Source of the DNA: Candidatus Delongbacteria bacterium
GTDB taxonomy: Bacteria > CAIWAD01
Direction: 5' to 3'
Assembly (NCBI GenBank): GCA_020634015.1
Contig: JACKCN010000005.1
Coordinates: 124,001 to 188,000 of the forward strand
Length of the DNA stretch: 64,000 nt
A program made the translations under genes and the position numbers. Below the pieces are notes generated by a model that saw nothing but the letters and a program-made list of their open reading frames with translations, had not been told where the DNA came from and ran no database searches. Positions 63,966 to 64,000 of this stretch are shown here, in pieces. How positions within the stretch are numbered: the stretch's first letter is position 1; each line of letters starts with the position of its first letter.

Positions 63966-64000
63966 AAAGCCGCTCGCAGGGCAAGATTTGTGCAGCCGCG
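63966..64000 (+). repeat. Right copy of 35-nt direct repeat
   Basis: It is 32/35 identical to 63162-63196 and in the same orientation, 804 bp away. It ends exactly at the window edge, so its full extent is not visible. Confidence 0.85.

Overview
This is a GC-rich bacterial chromosome segment, probably from an uncultivated lineage of the FCB superphylum (Delongbacteria/KSB1-like). The main evidence is four exported proteins that end in a C-terminal domain opening with a PNPF(N/H)P motif (genes ending near 24999, 28020, 55387 and 60601), typical of FCB outer-surface sorting or FlgD-like tails. Rank below the superphylum is a guess. No rRNA or tRNA gene was seen. Gene starts were chosen from ribosome-binding sites, signal peptides and family N-termini.

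Layout. 1-3240 (minus): a secreted protein made of exact-period 576-bp tandem repeats, running off the window. 3927-14290: two paralogous giant secreted subtilases. 14572-17937 (minus): a tightly overlapped operon DUF2797 - patatin - slyX - recQ. 18228-22546: palindromic repeats, an FMN riboswitch and the full riboflavin operon ribD-ribE-ribBA-ribH, followed by a secreted propeller protein and recN. 27034-38545: mixed genes, including a Tat-exported dioxygenase-like surface protein, a methyltransferase, a voltage-gated K+ channel, and a TMEM175 / carbonic anhydrase / NhaA group that may serve ion and pH balance. 38723-45111 (minus): the phosphate operon pstS-pstC-pstA-pstB-phoU with unusually large permeases and a Pho-box-like site. 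45301-45969: a 19-unit, 36-bp minisatellite in front of dnaE. 46171-54912: dnaE, a kinase-like gene, a small membrane protein, a hipBA toxin-antitoxin pair, an arylamine N-acetyltransferase, an OsmC protein and a double-CDGSH iron-sulfur protein. 55387-63045 (minus): a gingipain-like protein apparently lacking both catalytic residues, and a beta-helix surface protein. 63391-63819 (minus): a REP-associated/IS200-type transposase bracketed by direct repeats.

Main themes are a large investment in secreted multi-domain surface proteins that share an undescribed ~200-residue domain, and a rich set of intergenic palindromic repeat families, one of which may be mobilised by the transposase at the right edge. 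Several very long ORFs antisense to repeat proteins are artefacts of codon bias and were rejected.
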